From Neodontobutis hainanensis (taxonomy: Eukaryota; Chordata; Actinopteri; Gobiiformes; Odontobutidae): a DNA stretch of 64,000 nt. The stretch covers positions 12,151,001 through 12,215,000 of the forward strand of contig JALDNG010000022.1 in assembly GCA_024349245.1 (NCBI GenBank), read 5' to 3'. Positions 37,101 to 50,039 of the stretch are shown here, one piece after another. Made by a program: the position numbers and the translations under genes. The notes under the pieces were generated by a model. The model ran no database searches. It was not told where the DNA came from and saw only the letters and a list, made by a program, of their open reading frames with translations. Numbering within the stretch: the stretch's first letter is position 1; each line of letters starts with the position of its first letter.

Positions 37101-40100
37101 TGGTGGTGAAGGGCTACTGGCTATTACAAGGAAAAAAGTAGCAATGCCAGTTAGATTTATATCTGGGAGTGGTCAACCCCTCCCAAACAGGAAAAAAAGC
37201 GGGAGGCGGGATTAGAAAAGCTGAAAGAGTTGCTCTGGATGGGCTTGACCGGCCTTTACACTTGAAATTATCAAGAGGAAGTGAAGTGCATCCAGTAAAA
37301 GGCGGATACATGGTCGTGTGCTATAAAAAAGGATTAGTAGCTTCTCACGTGGTTAAAATATTTCAAAGGCCTGTGTGATAACAGTTATCGGTCGTTTAAA
37401 ACAGGTCAGTGTATAAAAGTAGAGCCCGTATTTCACTCAACGACATCAGCTGTTGCAAACAAAGCAGTTAGCCTACATGAGACTTATTGTGGTCTCCATG
37501 CTTGAGAGAGCACGCCAGCAGTGCAATAGATGTCGGATGTCACAACGTGCTACATCATTGTTGGGGTTAGGCTTGCATAGAATTCGAGACAAAGCTCTAT
37601 GAGGGGTAACAGATGGTTTCAAGCCCTTACTTTTTGTATATAATTGGCTTATTTTGTTTGACTGGTTTTATATATTTATATCAAGAAATAAAGCCGATTA
37701 AAACATTGCATATTAAAACGAAATTTATGGCAGTTTATGGCAAAATATGATTTGTGCGGTGAATAGGCTATAGCTTTGAACTTACAAAGACTGACACGTG
37801 ACAATGTCAGTGGAGTTAGGCTATAATTGTTTTGTTTTTTTTAATTTGATGTGACATTTTTATTGCCTTGCTTTAAAGGGACTGCAGCTTGTGAATGGAC
37901 AAGAAAAAAAAAGAAGCATAGTGTGGTGCCATTTTTCACCCACACTTTTATTAGCATTTCTTTCAAGTAGACTATTTATGTTAATGAGTTATTTCATATT
38001 TCATATTGCTCTTGCAAAAAAGTTATTAATGAATCAGAAAATTTAGCTACTGTGAAAGGCAAAATAACTTTAGAGAACTGGGATATACCAAAAGGAGAAC
38101 ATGACCTCAGAAAATGAAAATGAAACATTTTTAGACTAGCAGACATTTTCAAGAAACAAAATAAAATCCAGGCAACATGGACCAGAAACTATAGAATAAT
38201 GTTATGAACTAATGATGAGCCCAAAGTTATGGTTATTAGATAACTCAGTGATTTGAACAAATACAGATAAGCCAGCATTACTGCTATTAGCATACAGATT
38301 GAAAAATGAAAGCAAATAAAGCTAATGTGGTGAAACTAAGTCATAAATATGTCACAGAAGTTTCCAAATAATAGGTTAAAAACAGCACATATCAATAATT
38401 GTAGCTTTAGAAGTAAACTATGTGAAATAGAAAACAGTATCAGAAACCCACTTAGACTCTACATTCAATTATAGTTCCATAGCAATAAACGGATATAATA
38501 TTTTTGGTTTAGACTGAAATTAATATGTAGGTGGAATCTATGTACAAAGTCATATAGGCTACCTGTAAAAGTAAGATGATAGCTAATGCTGCCATCAGTG
38601 TGAGTCAAAGCTCGCATTTCAATGTTTGCTGACAGTAGAGTTCAAGCAGCGGAGAAAATCAATCAAGCAAGGTAAGATAACACCTTGAGGAAGAACTTCT
38701 GAGGATAGTTAGCTGGGTTGGCAGTAACAAACATATTTTAAACGTTGGAAAAAAAAAACCACAAGCATATTAATTGTTGCCAGTCATTGTCTAACTGCTA
38801 AACCTCAGCTCTATTTCTCTATAAAACATGTGACTGTTAAACAAGTAAAGGAAGTAAAGCTAATAGGATATATATAGACCATAAACTGTCTTGGGACTAA
38901 CACACAAACAGTCTGTTCTCCAAAATGGATTGCAGTGTATTAGTTATAAAAAGATGTTCAGAATATATAACAAAACAAATAGTTTATTATGTTATTTATG
39001 GTTTTGTCTCATTTGGATTTCTGTTCAGTTGTTTGGTCCAACACTTCAACAAAAAATATCAGAAAATTACAGCTAGTGCAAAACAAAGCTGCATGAGTGG
39101 CTCTAAAATGTAGGACTATTGCTAAAGCTCTACTGGTTTTGGGTTAATGATAGATGGTTGAGAACTTTGACAAATTAAATTTTCTAAGAAGTATTATCCC
39201 AACACAAACATCATCTATGTTTTACCAGAAAGTACCTTTCAGCAGAAACACACATCATCTCTCAACAAGGCTCAGTGTTTCACCCTGACCTCACAACTTG
39301 TTTGAGCCAGCGGCTCATGTTTAGAGCCATGTATGAGTGGAATCAACTCCCACAGAATATAAAGCAACAAACTACTGCATACAGCAAGTCCAAACAGTGA
39401 GTTTAAATGTAGATTTATTGATATCTAGATGTCTATATGTAGATAAATGACTATGACTAATATATAAAAGTGGAAAGCTGGATGTCAACGTATTACAAAA
39501 GAAAAAACAATAAACCTTTCATATTTAAATACCCAGTTTCTTATTTCTATGTTATTAACTGTCCCATATTGTAGCAAATAAGCATGTCTGTATTAGTATA
39601 GCATATGAAACTTTGGTTGGAAATACTAATTTTGGTTGGAAACACTATTTCTATACTATATATATATATTTTTTTTTAAGTGATTGTGTATATACTGTAT
39701 TTGACTCCAGGAAGAGTAGCTGATGCAGTAGGCCTGTTAATAAACATAAAAATGCAATGCTCTTTTAAGGGGCCAAAAGTATCGGTATCAGTATTGGCAT
39801 TGCTGAAAAAGTACCATAAACTAATGGTAGGCTAGTATCAAAAAGAAAAATGTTGGTATCGACCCATCCCTAGATCTAGGCAATCTCAACCAACTGGTTA
39901 ATTGATCATGCGCCTGCCTCTTGGCCTGCTGTCAGTATATGCTGTGCTGAATAAACTGTGTTCTGGTCTGACCTGTGGAGCAACTATGGGGCAGAGGGTG
40001 TGGGCCCCCACTGAGGGCCCACAACACTAAGCCTCACCAATACCAACAGCCTCAAGTGATTTAAGCAAAAGTGGATGGTTTTGGGATAGGGCCATAGTAA

Positions 40101-43100
40101 GTAACATACAATCTGTAGAGGCACTGAGAAAATGTAGCTTATTAAACTCTGCAAATAACATCACCAGCTGTGGGTGTAGGACGAGTGACCCACACATTTT
40201 TTAAACCTTTTAACAGATCTCATTTTTAAGGCAGGGTTGTGTTACTCTTGCTGTGTCTCAGATGCCGCTTCAGTCTTGTCTCTCACTTATAAATGGCCTT
40301 AATACTATTACGGACAAATGCATGCCGATATCTCCAGTTCTCTAGAACCTTTATTTATTTTAGTCAGTTAGTTTAGTTTATAACATATTTCCAATTTTTT
40401 TGCCTAAATTAAATAAGATACAAGTTACAGCTTTAGCAGCAAACAATTGATGATTCCACTGTGCCTCCCTTTCCCTCAGGTAAAGAATCTGGGTGCCATC
40501 GCTCTCCCTGCCTTCACACATTGACTGTGCAGCTCACTGTGTCAGATCAACTGATCCTTTGTTAAATAGATTTGAAAATCTGTGCATGACTCTTCTGAGC
40601 TCCGTAGCATATCCATCTCTTTTAAACAATAATTTGACTCATTCCAGGAAATCAGGTGCAGTGACGCACGGGCCACATTTAGACCATCTGTAAATATCTG
40701 AGATAGACATCAGGACATTGGTGAGAGCGTGGACAGTTACAAAACTTTTTGCATTTTCATTTATTTCCCAGAGACTGTTTGGGTTTGAAAGACAACATTT
40801 TATTACACATCTGTCTGCAATCTAGCCATGTTGTAACATATAGGCCTATATAATATTATACAATTTGGACTTAAATAGACAAAGTCAAACGTTGCAACTG
40901 ACCCCACATGAGGGCACCACGTCTGACGTCATCGAATACGTCTTCTACCCAGCAACTCTAGCGGCAGTTGTGTTTCTATTCATGTTGGCTTTGCAAACTT
41001 GTATCAGCATCCAACATTTTCCGCCCCGTCATGGATGGAAGGTAGTTCTACAAACTAAACGTGGCTTTAAAACATTTTATTCAATGTTCTGTGGTACGCA
41101 AAGCTAGGCAATAGCTTAATTAGCCAAATAATTTTTCAGTTTCGGATTTGGCAAATACATTCCTCACTAAACAGCTAAGAAATACATACGAACCGCTTTT
41201 CCTGGTTTGGAGCTGGTGTTATCGCAGGCGACAGACAAAGAACCGGTTTGAAACAAGGTCCTGGCGCCGAACCAGCATCCGTATCTCGCTGGTTGAAAAG
41301 AACTGGCAAATATTTGGTACACTAGTCATACCTGGCAATAGTGTAAATACCTCGCCTTATACTCGTGTAACGTGTCCTGTGGGATTTGTGTCTCGTCGCA
41401 CACAAGTAAAAAAAAAGAAAAATCAGTCACTTGGTATTGTTTCCATTTCCAGCTATCAAATTATAGCCAATTATTTGAAATGATTAAAAAAAACGTATAA
41501 AACGTCCAATGTAGACTTTATAACAAGAGTTCATATCAGTCTTCCTCATAAATGTTAAACTATTCTCTTAACAGAATACTATTGAGAAGCATATACAGCT
41601 GTGCTCATAGGTTACCTGTAAGCAGCGGCTGCTTAGGGCCCTGTGGCCTCTAGGGGGGCCCCAAACAGATCTAGCGTTTGAAGAAATGACCCACTATTCA
41701 TTACTACAGGTGTGACAACTTGACAATGCATGTTGAAGCAGGGATTTCATCAGTGCAGTGTGTTGACATTTAAAAAATCACAGCGAATGAGTGTCTGTGA
41801 CAGAGTCGCCTTTGTGTTTCTGTGTATGTTTGCAATCACAGGATTAGATTGTATTATAGGCTACAGAAACCAGCTCACAGAGGAAACTGACGCGATTCTG
41901 TGGTGGTTTTACACGCAAAATGAATTCAGTTATTATCTACAATATGCATTTTACTATATTTGTTTATTACAGCCTATAGTCCATAAAAAAGAGAGTGTAA
42001 TATAGCTCTAGTTTAGTTCTTCTCTGATGGAACATAAGAGCACAGGGCTTAACAGATGAGCTGTTGTATATGTATTTAGTAGTAAACTAACTAAACTTGC
42101 CTAATAAAAAATGTTCTTTATTAATGTATAAAATTGCAGTTTTGTTATGTTATGGAAAGCTTTAACTTTCATTTTGCCACATGTCCCTGCACTGGCAGCC
42201 ATAATAAAACTAGCTGACACATGCTGGTTACACATAGTAGCCAAGACAATGCTGTTTAAAATGACATGACTAAACATTTCCTCACATAAACAGTTTCGAC
42301 AGTACAACAAAATTCTGACGTTGGAAAAAAATTACTCTTTTTTTTTTTTTTTTTTGCTATGAAATGCGATTCTTGTAGAAGGAATTGTACTGATACTGAG
42401 AACAAGCCCACATGGACTTTGGCCTTCATGTGAAATTAGCAAATAGCCAATAGTTTGTAGGACATAAATAGGGGCTGTGGCCGTATGCAACTGTGTGCCT
42501 GAGCAAACAGCCCTACAACCTGTTGTGAGTTCTGGTATTTTCTGATTCTGATTGCTATGGAACAGCTTTTTTGATCTGGTTACACTGTAAGTCAAAATAA
42601 TCTACAAATTCTGATACAAATAGCAAACAAGAGTGGCTTCAACTGATCCCCCGCAACAATATCTGAGATCTGTTCCCAGAAGAGTGTACTCCTTATGGGT
42701 TTCACAATGTTATTAACCAAAATACAAGTTGCTTACCTACAAACAAGCATTTTAAATTATTGAGTGGTAATTTTGGAAACTGAGTAAAGATAGCTGAAAC
42801 TTTAACCATTTTATTTTTTTAAAAGCAGTGCTCAACAAAGCTAATTGATAATGGTAAAAACAGTCTCAGTTGGGATTTTTAATGTTTTGCAAAAATCTAT
42901 CCTGTGTAACCAGAGGCAATTCTAGGGTATCATAGGGCCCCTAGCCAAAATTCACAGGGGCCCGCCAACCAGCATTCATCACCCTTATACAGAGGTAGGC
43001 AAAGAAAGTTTAATCCGGCCCGCCAAGCATTTACTAATATTTTATTGATAATTTAACACTACATATGTATGTTTCCTTCAATATTCTGCAGGGATCAGTT

Positions 43101-43990
43101 GATTCACTGCGACATGCGCCAAACAGTAACAACCTTTCCTAAAACTATCAACTCTAACTCTCAGAGAGTTTTCACAGGTTTTGTTCTGAGCAGAGCTGTT
43201 TGAATCGCTTCAGTGGTGGAGCTGCGTGATTATTGAGGATCTTGAATCTTAAAGTCTTAAAAGACAACAAGACCCCGCATGGGGTCAGTTGCTTCTGGAT
43301 GCAGAGGTGGTCTTGCAATTCATTACAACAAGAAGAACTAGGTATCCCCACTCCTGCTACTTTTGGTTAACAATATATGGACTCTCCCACACCCTCCAAA
43401 TTACATTTTTCGTTTTTATGAGACTGGTATATCTAATTCAATATTAGCTTTTCACATTTCAAAACTGATATATCCTGCTTCATGTCAGTCAGAAATATTA
43501 ATATTATTATAACACAAAGGCAAAGTGAGTGGGGACAGTTTTAGCAGGATATTGAAAATGAATGTCCTTGTTTGATTTTTTTGTTGACTATAGTGGTCTA
43601 CATGGTCTAAAGTTTGACTTTTAGCACCATGTTGTTTGTTTCAGAGTAATAAATGGTAAAAAAAACAAGGTGACAAATTCTATCCTACACTATGCTAAAT
43701 ACAATCATATATTGTATTAATAGAAAACTTTAAGCTGGACAGTTTTTGATTTAAAAAAAATAGTTTTTAATTCTTTCACTTTAGTATAAAACATAATAGA
43801 TCAAGCAAGACTAGCTAAATCAGGGTCAAGAGAGTGAAAATGTTGGACCACGAAGAATCATGGTACAGAGATTTAAAAAGAAATCACAACATCAGCAAAC
43901 AAAAAATCATTATTATGTAAATCTACAGTAGAACTGGGATGACTGTACAATGTTGGTTTTACTGAAACTATCTAAATGTTTTCTCATACC
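37100..43990. other. Gene-poor repeat-rich spacer between b3gnt3 copies
   Basis: No gene was supported across these 6.9 kb. GC-contrasting blocks at about 39860-40040, 41190-41300, 41620-41680, 42900-42990 and 43000-43330 look like fragments of interspersed elements whose families I could not name. Short open frames here have no recognisable domain. Confidence 0.35.
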
Positions 43991-43992
43991 TT

Positions 43993-44080
43993 AAAGCCAG
44001 TGCCAGTATGCTCCGGGAACTGATGTTGGGATTTATTTGAGATGTTATTGAAGTCGGACTCGTTAGACTGCAGCTAAACG
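43993..44080 (-). promoter_or_regulatory. Exon-like segment with donor, possible distal UTR exon
   Basis: A minus-strand donor (TTTAAG|GTATGAG) ends a moderately GC-rich segment upstream of b3gnt3 copy 1. It could be an alternative non-coding first exon of that gene. There is no coding evidence. Confidence 0.2.
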
Positions 44081-44804
44081 CTTAATAAAAAATAAAAAAA
44101 TTAATTCAAAACATTATCGGCAGACAACACCAGAGGGCGCTCAGGTACCACGGTCATGTCACAAACCACAGAAAGGCCAGTCTTGCTGAAAGGAGCGAGA
44201 GTGTATGATATATTAATTATATATTGTCAATAGAAAAGACAGTATTCTAGAAGGTAAATTTTTTTTTTATATTTGTTTACCCATAAATAGAATTAATCCT
44301 TATCATTATTCATATTGGAAGGGTATCAATCAAAAAATGTAATGTAAAATCGATTTATAAAAATAAAAAAAAACATCTGTAAACCAAACATGGCCCCATA
44401 ACATGTACATAATTTACTCCCCTCAGTATAACCCTTAAAAACATAGATATTTACAACACACATTGTACTCTTTAAGAAACTTCAAAAATATTACATCTTT
44501 TCAGAGCATATTTTCATAAACATCAAAATAAATTGCATGATTGTACTTCAATCATAAGCCAGATAAACCTGAGAAAGTTCTTACTGTACAGTAGAGTGCA
44601 TATTACAAGCATTTGGATTAATACAAAACCTACACATTATGTTCATTAAAATCTAGCTAAATATTTTTAAGTGCATAGCTTCATGGATAAGATACATTAT
44701 GTTTCAAGATGGATTCTGATTCTGATATATTTTTTTCCAAATCATTAAACCTCTCATAAAAAACTCAAAGTGCAATAAATGCCATTCACCAACTTTAAAT
44801 ATGC

Positions 44805-45944
44805 TTAAAGTATTGTCCGTGAAGAAACACAGTTCAGGTGTGGGTTGTGTATTTGGTGCCACATAAGAAACATTTGGGTTGGAAGAAACCTATGCACCAA
44901 CAAAACTTCTTTATAAAAACATGGATCAAACCCATCAAATTTATTTGAGGGGACGTACAGTCCTGCTGTTTTCACACCCATATGGGACTCAGGACTTAGA
45001 CCCGCCTTGGCCAGGCACATCCCCATGTAAACATCATCAATGGGAAGAAGTGGGATGGACTTGGACATGTTGTATATGACTGAAGCTGTGTAACCTGACA
45101 GTAAGAAGCCTCCACCACCACAGTATGGAGGATAGGAGTTTGATTCCTGCACCTGAACTGGGACATAATACTTGCTCCCTGGGGATCTAATAGGGCCCAC
45201 ATATTGGATCAAATGTCCTGTAAATAAGTGCTTTCCTCCATCATTGTCCTTGAGAGTTTGTAGATACTCAACCATATTATCTGTATTAACGAAGACATCA
45301 TCATCGCCATTAAACAGGAAGTGAGCTTTAGGACAGTTTCTCTCCATCCACTCCAGGAACATGATCTGCTTCAGAGTGAGGTTAAAGAAAGAGTCACTAA
45401 AGTCCCACTGGAGAATGTCATTGTACTCTTTATGTTCAACTTCAAGGAGCTTGTTTAGTCTCATTTTCTCAAATCCAGTTTCTGAAGTTCCAGAGATGAA
45501 AATTCTCCGAATCCACACGCCGTTGTGTAGTCTCTCTTCAGCCCAGGTTTTGCGCAACACCTCTCTGCGTTCGTAGTTTCCAGGTGAGCTTTTGATGACC
45601 AAGAAAAGAAAGACGTCTGCAGAATTTTCAGCACCTCCACATTTGTCTGGGACGTCCAGCAGCATGGGGAAATGGCGACAGTGGCAATAGTAGAGAAAGT
45701 CTTTTATATGACCAGGAAGAGAGTTGAAGCCTGTGATGTTGTCAGCAGATGTGTTTTTTTGACACTTTGGCCATGAGTACACATAGGGGCTAATGATGGC
45801 AGATGGCTTTGCAGGATTAGGCTTCTCTCTCTCATATACTGTTAGATGGATATTGGTGTGATCAATCATGTCTTTAAAAAGATGAATCATCAAAAGTCCC
45901 AAAGCTACCAGGAGGACTAAAGTTCGTTTTTTGATGCAATTCAT
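44805..45944 (-). CDS. b3gnt3: Beta-1,3-N-acetylglucosaminyltransferase, b3gnt3-like copy 2
   Basis: A tandem paralogue of the gene at 35175-36326, in the same orientation and also with one coding exon, 379 aa. The start is MNCIKKRTLVLL at 45944, after an acceptor (TTTCCAG); the frame is open further up but without an ATG. A signal anchor (TLVLLVALGLLMIHLF) and a diverged stem precede a catalytic domain close to copy 1: REVLRKTWAEE, RRIFISGTSETG, FNGDDDVFVNT, KYYVPVQVQ, YCGGGGFLLSG, PIDDVYMGM. Catalytic and metal-binding residues are intact, so both copies look functional. N-terminal stem and extreme C-terminus (CVSSRTIL against CGFQFDQINR) differ most. The substrate may differ between copies; nothing in the sequence settles this. 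Confidence 0.85.
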   Translation of the reverse strand: MNCIKKRTLVLLVALGLLMIHLFKDMIDHTNIHLTVYEREKPNPAKPSAIISPYVYSWPKCQKNTSADNITGFNSLPGHIKDFLYYCHCRHFPMLLDVPDKCGGAENSADVFLFLVIKSSPGNYERREVLRKTWAEERLHNGVWIRRIFISGTSETGFEKMRLNKLLEVEHKEYNDILQWDFSDSFFNLTLKQIMFLEWMERNCPKAHFLFNGDDDVFVNTDNMVEYLQTLKDNDGGKHLFTGHLIQYVGPIRSPGSKYYVPVQVQESNSYPPYCGGGGFLLSGYTASVIYNMSKSIPLLPIDDVYMGMCLAKAGLSPESHMGVKTAGLYVPSNKFDGFDPCFYKEVLLVHRFLPTQMFLMWHQIHNPHLNCVSSRTIL

Positions 45945-45974
45945 TTTTGTTCTGAGGGGAAACTGGAAAGACAA

Positions 45975-47180
45975 AACAGATAAAACAGTTATGTTGCCAT
46001 AGCATTTAAAAGACAGCCATACATTTTAGGTAGTTTGGTGAGAATGCATTAAAAAAAAACATATCAAAGGGGTTTATAACTTCTTAATTAATACTGTTAC
46101 AGTGTTTATTGCAGGAGCATTTTAATAATAATAATATTTGGTGGGTGGGCTAATAAATTCAATCACATTTGGTACAAGAAGTTATAGCAACTCTATGCGT
46201 TATCAAACAAACGTGAACTCAACACGACTAAGTGTAATGGATGATACTTCGGGGTGTAGCTGCTGCTGCCCAACATGACAGCTATTGATAAATGGAAAGT
46301 TGGCCAGTTTTGGTGGGAGGCCATGTTGTGTGCAGTTGTGGTTAAAGTGTTTGTTTCATTGTGTATTTTTTACTTTGGAAATGTACAGGTCTAAATCATT
46401 TTATCTTATGGTAGGACCACACAAAGTTTTTAATCTGAAGTTTGTTGCTGATCTGTCTGGATGGAATAATGACGAGTGTGGATTGTCACGAAGTACAACA
46501 ATTTTAAGAGTTTTAATAAGAGATATTTAAGTAGTATTGTAAATTATGGTATTTGATTTTCAGTGATGTGCTTTGCCACCTGCTGTCCTTGTTTCTTTGT
46601 TAGGTTTTTCATTTGAGTTTAAGTTGTTTAGTTAGTCCGCTCTCAGCATGCTGTAGACCAAGGTGCATTTGTAAGGTTGGACAAACTCATTTTATTTTGT
46701 TTTCTTTGTTCCTTTTTTTAATTTAGTAACTTTCTCCGAACAACTATGTCAGCCGTTAGACAAGAGATTCGAGTTAACTTCAGGCCAGACCAGAACTATG
46801 TGGAAGCACAAGTGAATTTTTATGACGTGCATTGCAGTGGATATTGCCTTGTTGTCCGCGAAGAATCACTTTGGTGTGTTTAGAAATCTTCGGGTCTACC
46901 AACAATCACTGTTATAAGCTTGAGTATTGTAACAAGGGGACTGTTATTGTTATGTATTGTTGTATTAAATATTGGTAATTTACCTAAGTACTGTTTTGTT
47001 TGTAAACCCCCTTCTGACCCTATAACAAGGATTATGTGAAACAAACTAGTTATTTTTTACAAAGCTTCCTCTAAACAGGACAATACTGTTTATTTATTCG
47101 AGTTAAAGTTTGGACATTTAAGTATAAAGTGTATTGCACCTGCTGCTCAGACACCAATTTACCCCGAAAACATACGCAGG
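45975..47180. other. Spacer upstream of b3gnt3 copy 2
   Basis: It may hold the promoter or intron of b3gnt3 copy 2. No gene was supported. Confidence 0.3.
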
Positions 47181-47184
47181 ACGT

Positions 47185-47398
47185 CATGTAGGCGTTTCCG
47201 TTGTCTTTCAACCGGAAGGTGGGCGGTTCGATTCTCACTTTCCCCACAGTTCACACTGTTGTTGTGTCCTTGGGCAAGACACTTAACCCATCATGCCTCC
47301 AGTGGCTGTAACACTGGTAATTACTGTAGAACAATATAAGTCGCTTTGGATAAAGACGTCTGCTAAATGAATAAATGAATAAATGTAAATGTAAATAT
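47185..47398 (+). repeat. SINE with 'GTCGCTTTGGATAAAG' type tail
   Basis: A tRNA-like B box (GGTTCGATTCTC) at about 47225 is followed by a body (CCCCACAGTTCACACTGTTG, CTTGGGCAAGACACTTAACC). The 3' tail (AGTCGCTTTGGATAAAGACG, CTGCTAAATGAATAAATG) is typical of fish SINEs that borrow a LINE end. It terminates in an AAATGTAAATG short repeat. Confidence 0.7.
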
Positions 47399-47867
47399 TA
47401 AAAGAGTCAATTCGCACCAGGTGCCATTGCTGCTTCGCTGCTCGTGTCTATCTTCTCTTTCTTTCTCTCTTTCACTTCTGTCTTTGCACCACACATGTTG
47501 TGAAGTAAACCAGATGGATGCCACATGGGGTAACTGTGCTAGAAACACGTGCATTTATCGTGTCACGTGTGAAACGTTTTATACTTTAATCAGTCCGACA
47601 ATTCACACAGGATCCGTCATGCGCGCGTATCACGAGCAGCATGCTGCTACACGCATCAAGATACCCTGGAATTTTATTCATCAAACGTATACGCGTCACT
47701 ACGGAGCTACTGTTGGGAAACACAGGAAGAAGATATAAAGTGTGAAAGGTTCATTCTCGAGGTGGAGAAGTCTAATATAATCTACAACATCAAACACCAG
47801 TTTTACAAGGTCATTGTAAAGGAGAAGGCTTGGTGCACATTAGCGTCAACTTTGGGTTTAGACAGTA

Positions 47868-48964
47868 CAGTGCAGGTCATATAATTAGAATATCATCAAA
47901 AAGTTGATTTATTTCACTATTTCCCTTCAAAATGTGAGACTTGTATATTATATTCATTTATTACACACAGACTGATATATTTCAAATGTTTATTTATTTT
48001 TATTTTGATGATTACAACTAACAACTAAAAAAAATTCAGTCACTCAGAAAATTAGAATATTGTAAAAAGGTTCAATATTGAAGACACCTGGTGCCACCTG
48101 GTGGTCTCTACTGTGATAGAAAAAAGTGTACAAGCAATAGTGATAACAGCTCCCAGGAGAGGATTGTTAAACAAAATACATTCAAAGAGATTCAGAAAGA
48201 GTGGATTGCAGCTGGAGTCAGTGCTTTAAGAACCATTACACTCAGATGTAAGACATGGGTTTTATCTGTTGCATTCCTTGTGTCGAGCCACTCTTGAACA
48301 ACAGACAGAAGCGTCTCACCTGGGACTGTTGCCAAGTGGTCCAAGGTTATGGTGTTTTGTGTTTTCTGAGGTCCAAGGTCAACGCAGCCATATACCAGGA
48401 AGTTTTAGAGCACTTCATGCTTCAGGCTGCTGACTAACTAACCTGCACACATTGCCAAAGCAATTATAGTGCCCGGTTTAAGGACCATAGTATCCCTGTT
48501 CTTAAATCTACCGCCTGACCTTGACCCTGAAAATCTATGGGGTATTGTGAAGAGGATGATGCAATATGCCAGACCCAACAAAGCAGAAGAGCTGAAGGGC
48601 ACTATCAGAACAACCTGGGCTCTCAAAACACCTGAGCAGTGCCACAGACTGATCGACTCCATGCCACGCCACAGAGTGCTGTACATGCTCATACTTTTTA
48701 TGTTCATACTTTTCAGTTGGCCAAGATTTCTAAAAATCCTTTCTTTGTATTGGTCTTAAGTAATAGTCTAATTTTCTCAGATACTGAATATGGGATTTTC
48801 CTTAGTTGACAGTTATAATCATCAAAATGAAAGAAAAAAACATTTGAATTATATCAGTCTGTGTTTAATGAATAAATATAATATACAAGTTTCACTTTTT
48901 AAAAAAGGAATTAGTTAAATAAATCAATGTTTTGATGATATTCTAATTATATGACCAGCACCTG
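47868..48964 (+). mobile_element. Internally deleted Tc1/mariner element, copy A
   Basis: The ends are inverted (CAGTGCAGGTCATATAATTA and its counterpart ATTATATGACCAGCACCTG) and flanked by TA at 47866-47867 and 48965-48966. Inside are pieces of a Tc1-type transposase in plus orientation (PPDLDPENLWGIVKRMMQYARP near 48515, then PEQCHRLIDSMP), with other parts missing. A second copy with the same deletion joints is at 61577-62855. Confidence 0.85.
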
Positions 48965-49129
48965 TAGCTAATAGTAAAAAAAAAAGAGACCATTTATTCA
49001 TGGTGGCGTTTTAAGTTTTATAAACTGGAAAAAAAATAGAAGAAATCCTGCAGCAGATTAATTGGTTGAATTCATTTTTTTTAATTGATTGAAAAAAATT
49101 ATTTCGTTTCTAATTCATTCACTCAAATA

Positions 49130-49217
49130 GAGACGAAACGTCTTCACCTTGAAAACTAAGTCCAGATGCTTTTACTTAAACCTGTGCTTCAAGATGTCCT
49201 GGATGACTGAGAACCTT
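49130..49217 (+). repeat. Short copy of the repeat at 2928-3160
   Basis: It carries ACGAAACGTCTTCACCTTGA and GATGTCCTGGATGACTGAGA, both shared with 2928-3160 (the second in reverse orientation). Confidence 0.45.
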
Positions 49218-50039
49218 CACAGATATGTTTGATATAGGTATTATTTTGGTAAATGATATAGTTAATGAGAAGATAAAGTAATTTGAGAAATTTAAATATG
49301 TGTCTGGCTCTGTTTTCCCAAATCCCTCATCTAATCTAAAGAAAATGGAAACAGAAAATGAATTCTAAATGGTTAAAAATAATAAAAGTAAATAAAACTA
49401 TATATGATTTTTACTTAACAAATAAGTCAATGAAGGTTATTCCATATGACACATATAGAAAATGTGAGAACATATTTGATTAACCACAGGGATAAGATAT
49501 TTAAACTAATCTATAAAACAAGATAATGATGGTTTCAAGTTAAATTGTATTTAATCTGTTGGAGCTATTTTGCACTTTGTTTATTTTAGGCTTAAGTTAT
49601 AGTCTAATTTATTTTATTTTATTGCAAAAATTTAACTTGCTTTATTTTGCATTAATCCTTTTTTTTGTTTATTTATTTTGTCGTTTATTGGTCACGTGGT
49701 GCTATGGTTAATTTACATAAATAGGTCAAGGTGGGAGGAGGGCGGCGAGGGCATATGGTTTTTTACCACAGCGTGAGAGACAGAGCGTGAGAGAGGCAGC
49801 AGGAAATGTCTGTGAGCTTGCCTAAGTTATATGTGAAAATCAAACCTCACCGAACTCATCTTTTACTATGGACATAAGTTTATTTTGGTACCTCTAACCA
49901 TGTGTAAAGCCTAACCCCTGACGTCACCTCAGTGGCCATTTGAGAAGTTTGCTATTAGTTTTGTTTAAGTTTATGGACAAAAAGCCACTAAATAATCGTT
50001 TGCCTATAAAGGAAGTCAGACGAATGTCATTTCTGTTGT
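49218..50039. other. Spacer with no recognised gene
   Basis: It is AT-rich to about 49700. The more GC-balanced part from 49730 may belong to the same dead LINE as 50040-50240. Confidence 0.3.

Noticed and set aside
40865..41483. Plus-strand open frames of 80 and 111 codons
   Set aside because: No domain, no splice partners and biased, repeat-like sequence.
45945..45974. Start of b3gnt3 copy 2 at 45974
   Set aside because: The codon is TTG, and the extra residues come from intron sequence before the acceptor; ATG at 45944 is used.
46748..46885. Short frame MSAVRQEIRVNFRPDQNY...
   Set aside because: About 45 codons with no clear splice structure and no family recognised.
47225..47236. Possible tRNA gene (B-box match)
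   Set aside because: There is no complete cloverleaf; the match is part of a SINE head. The same applies at 50244 and 54697.
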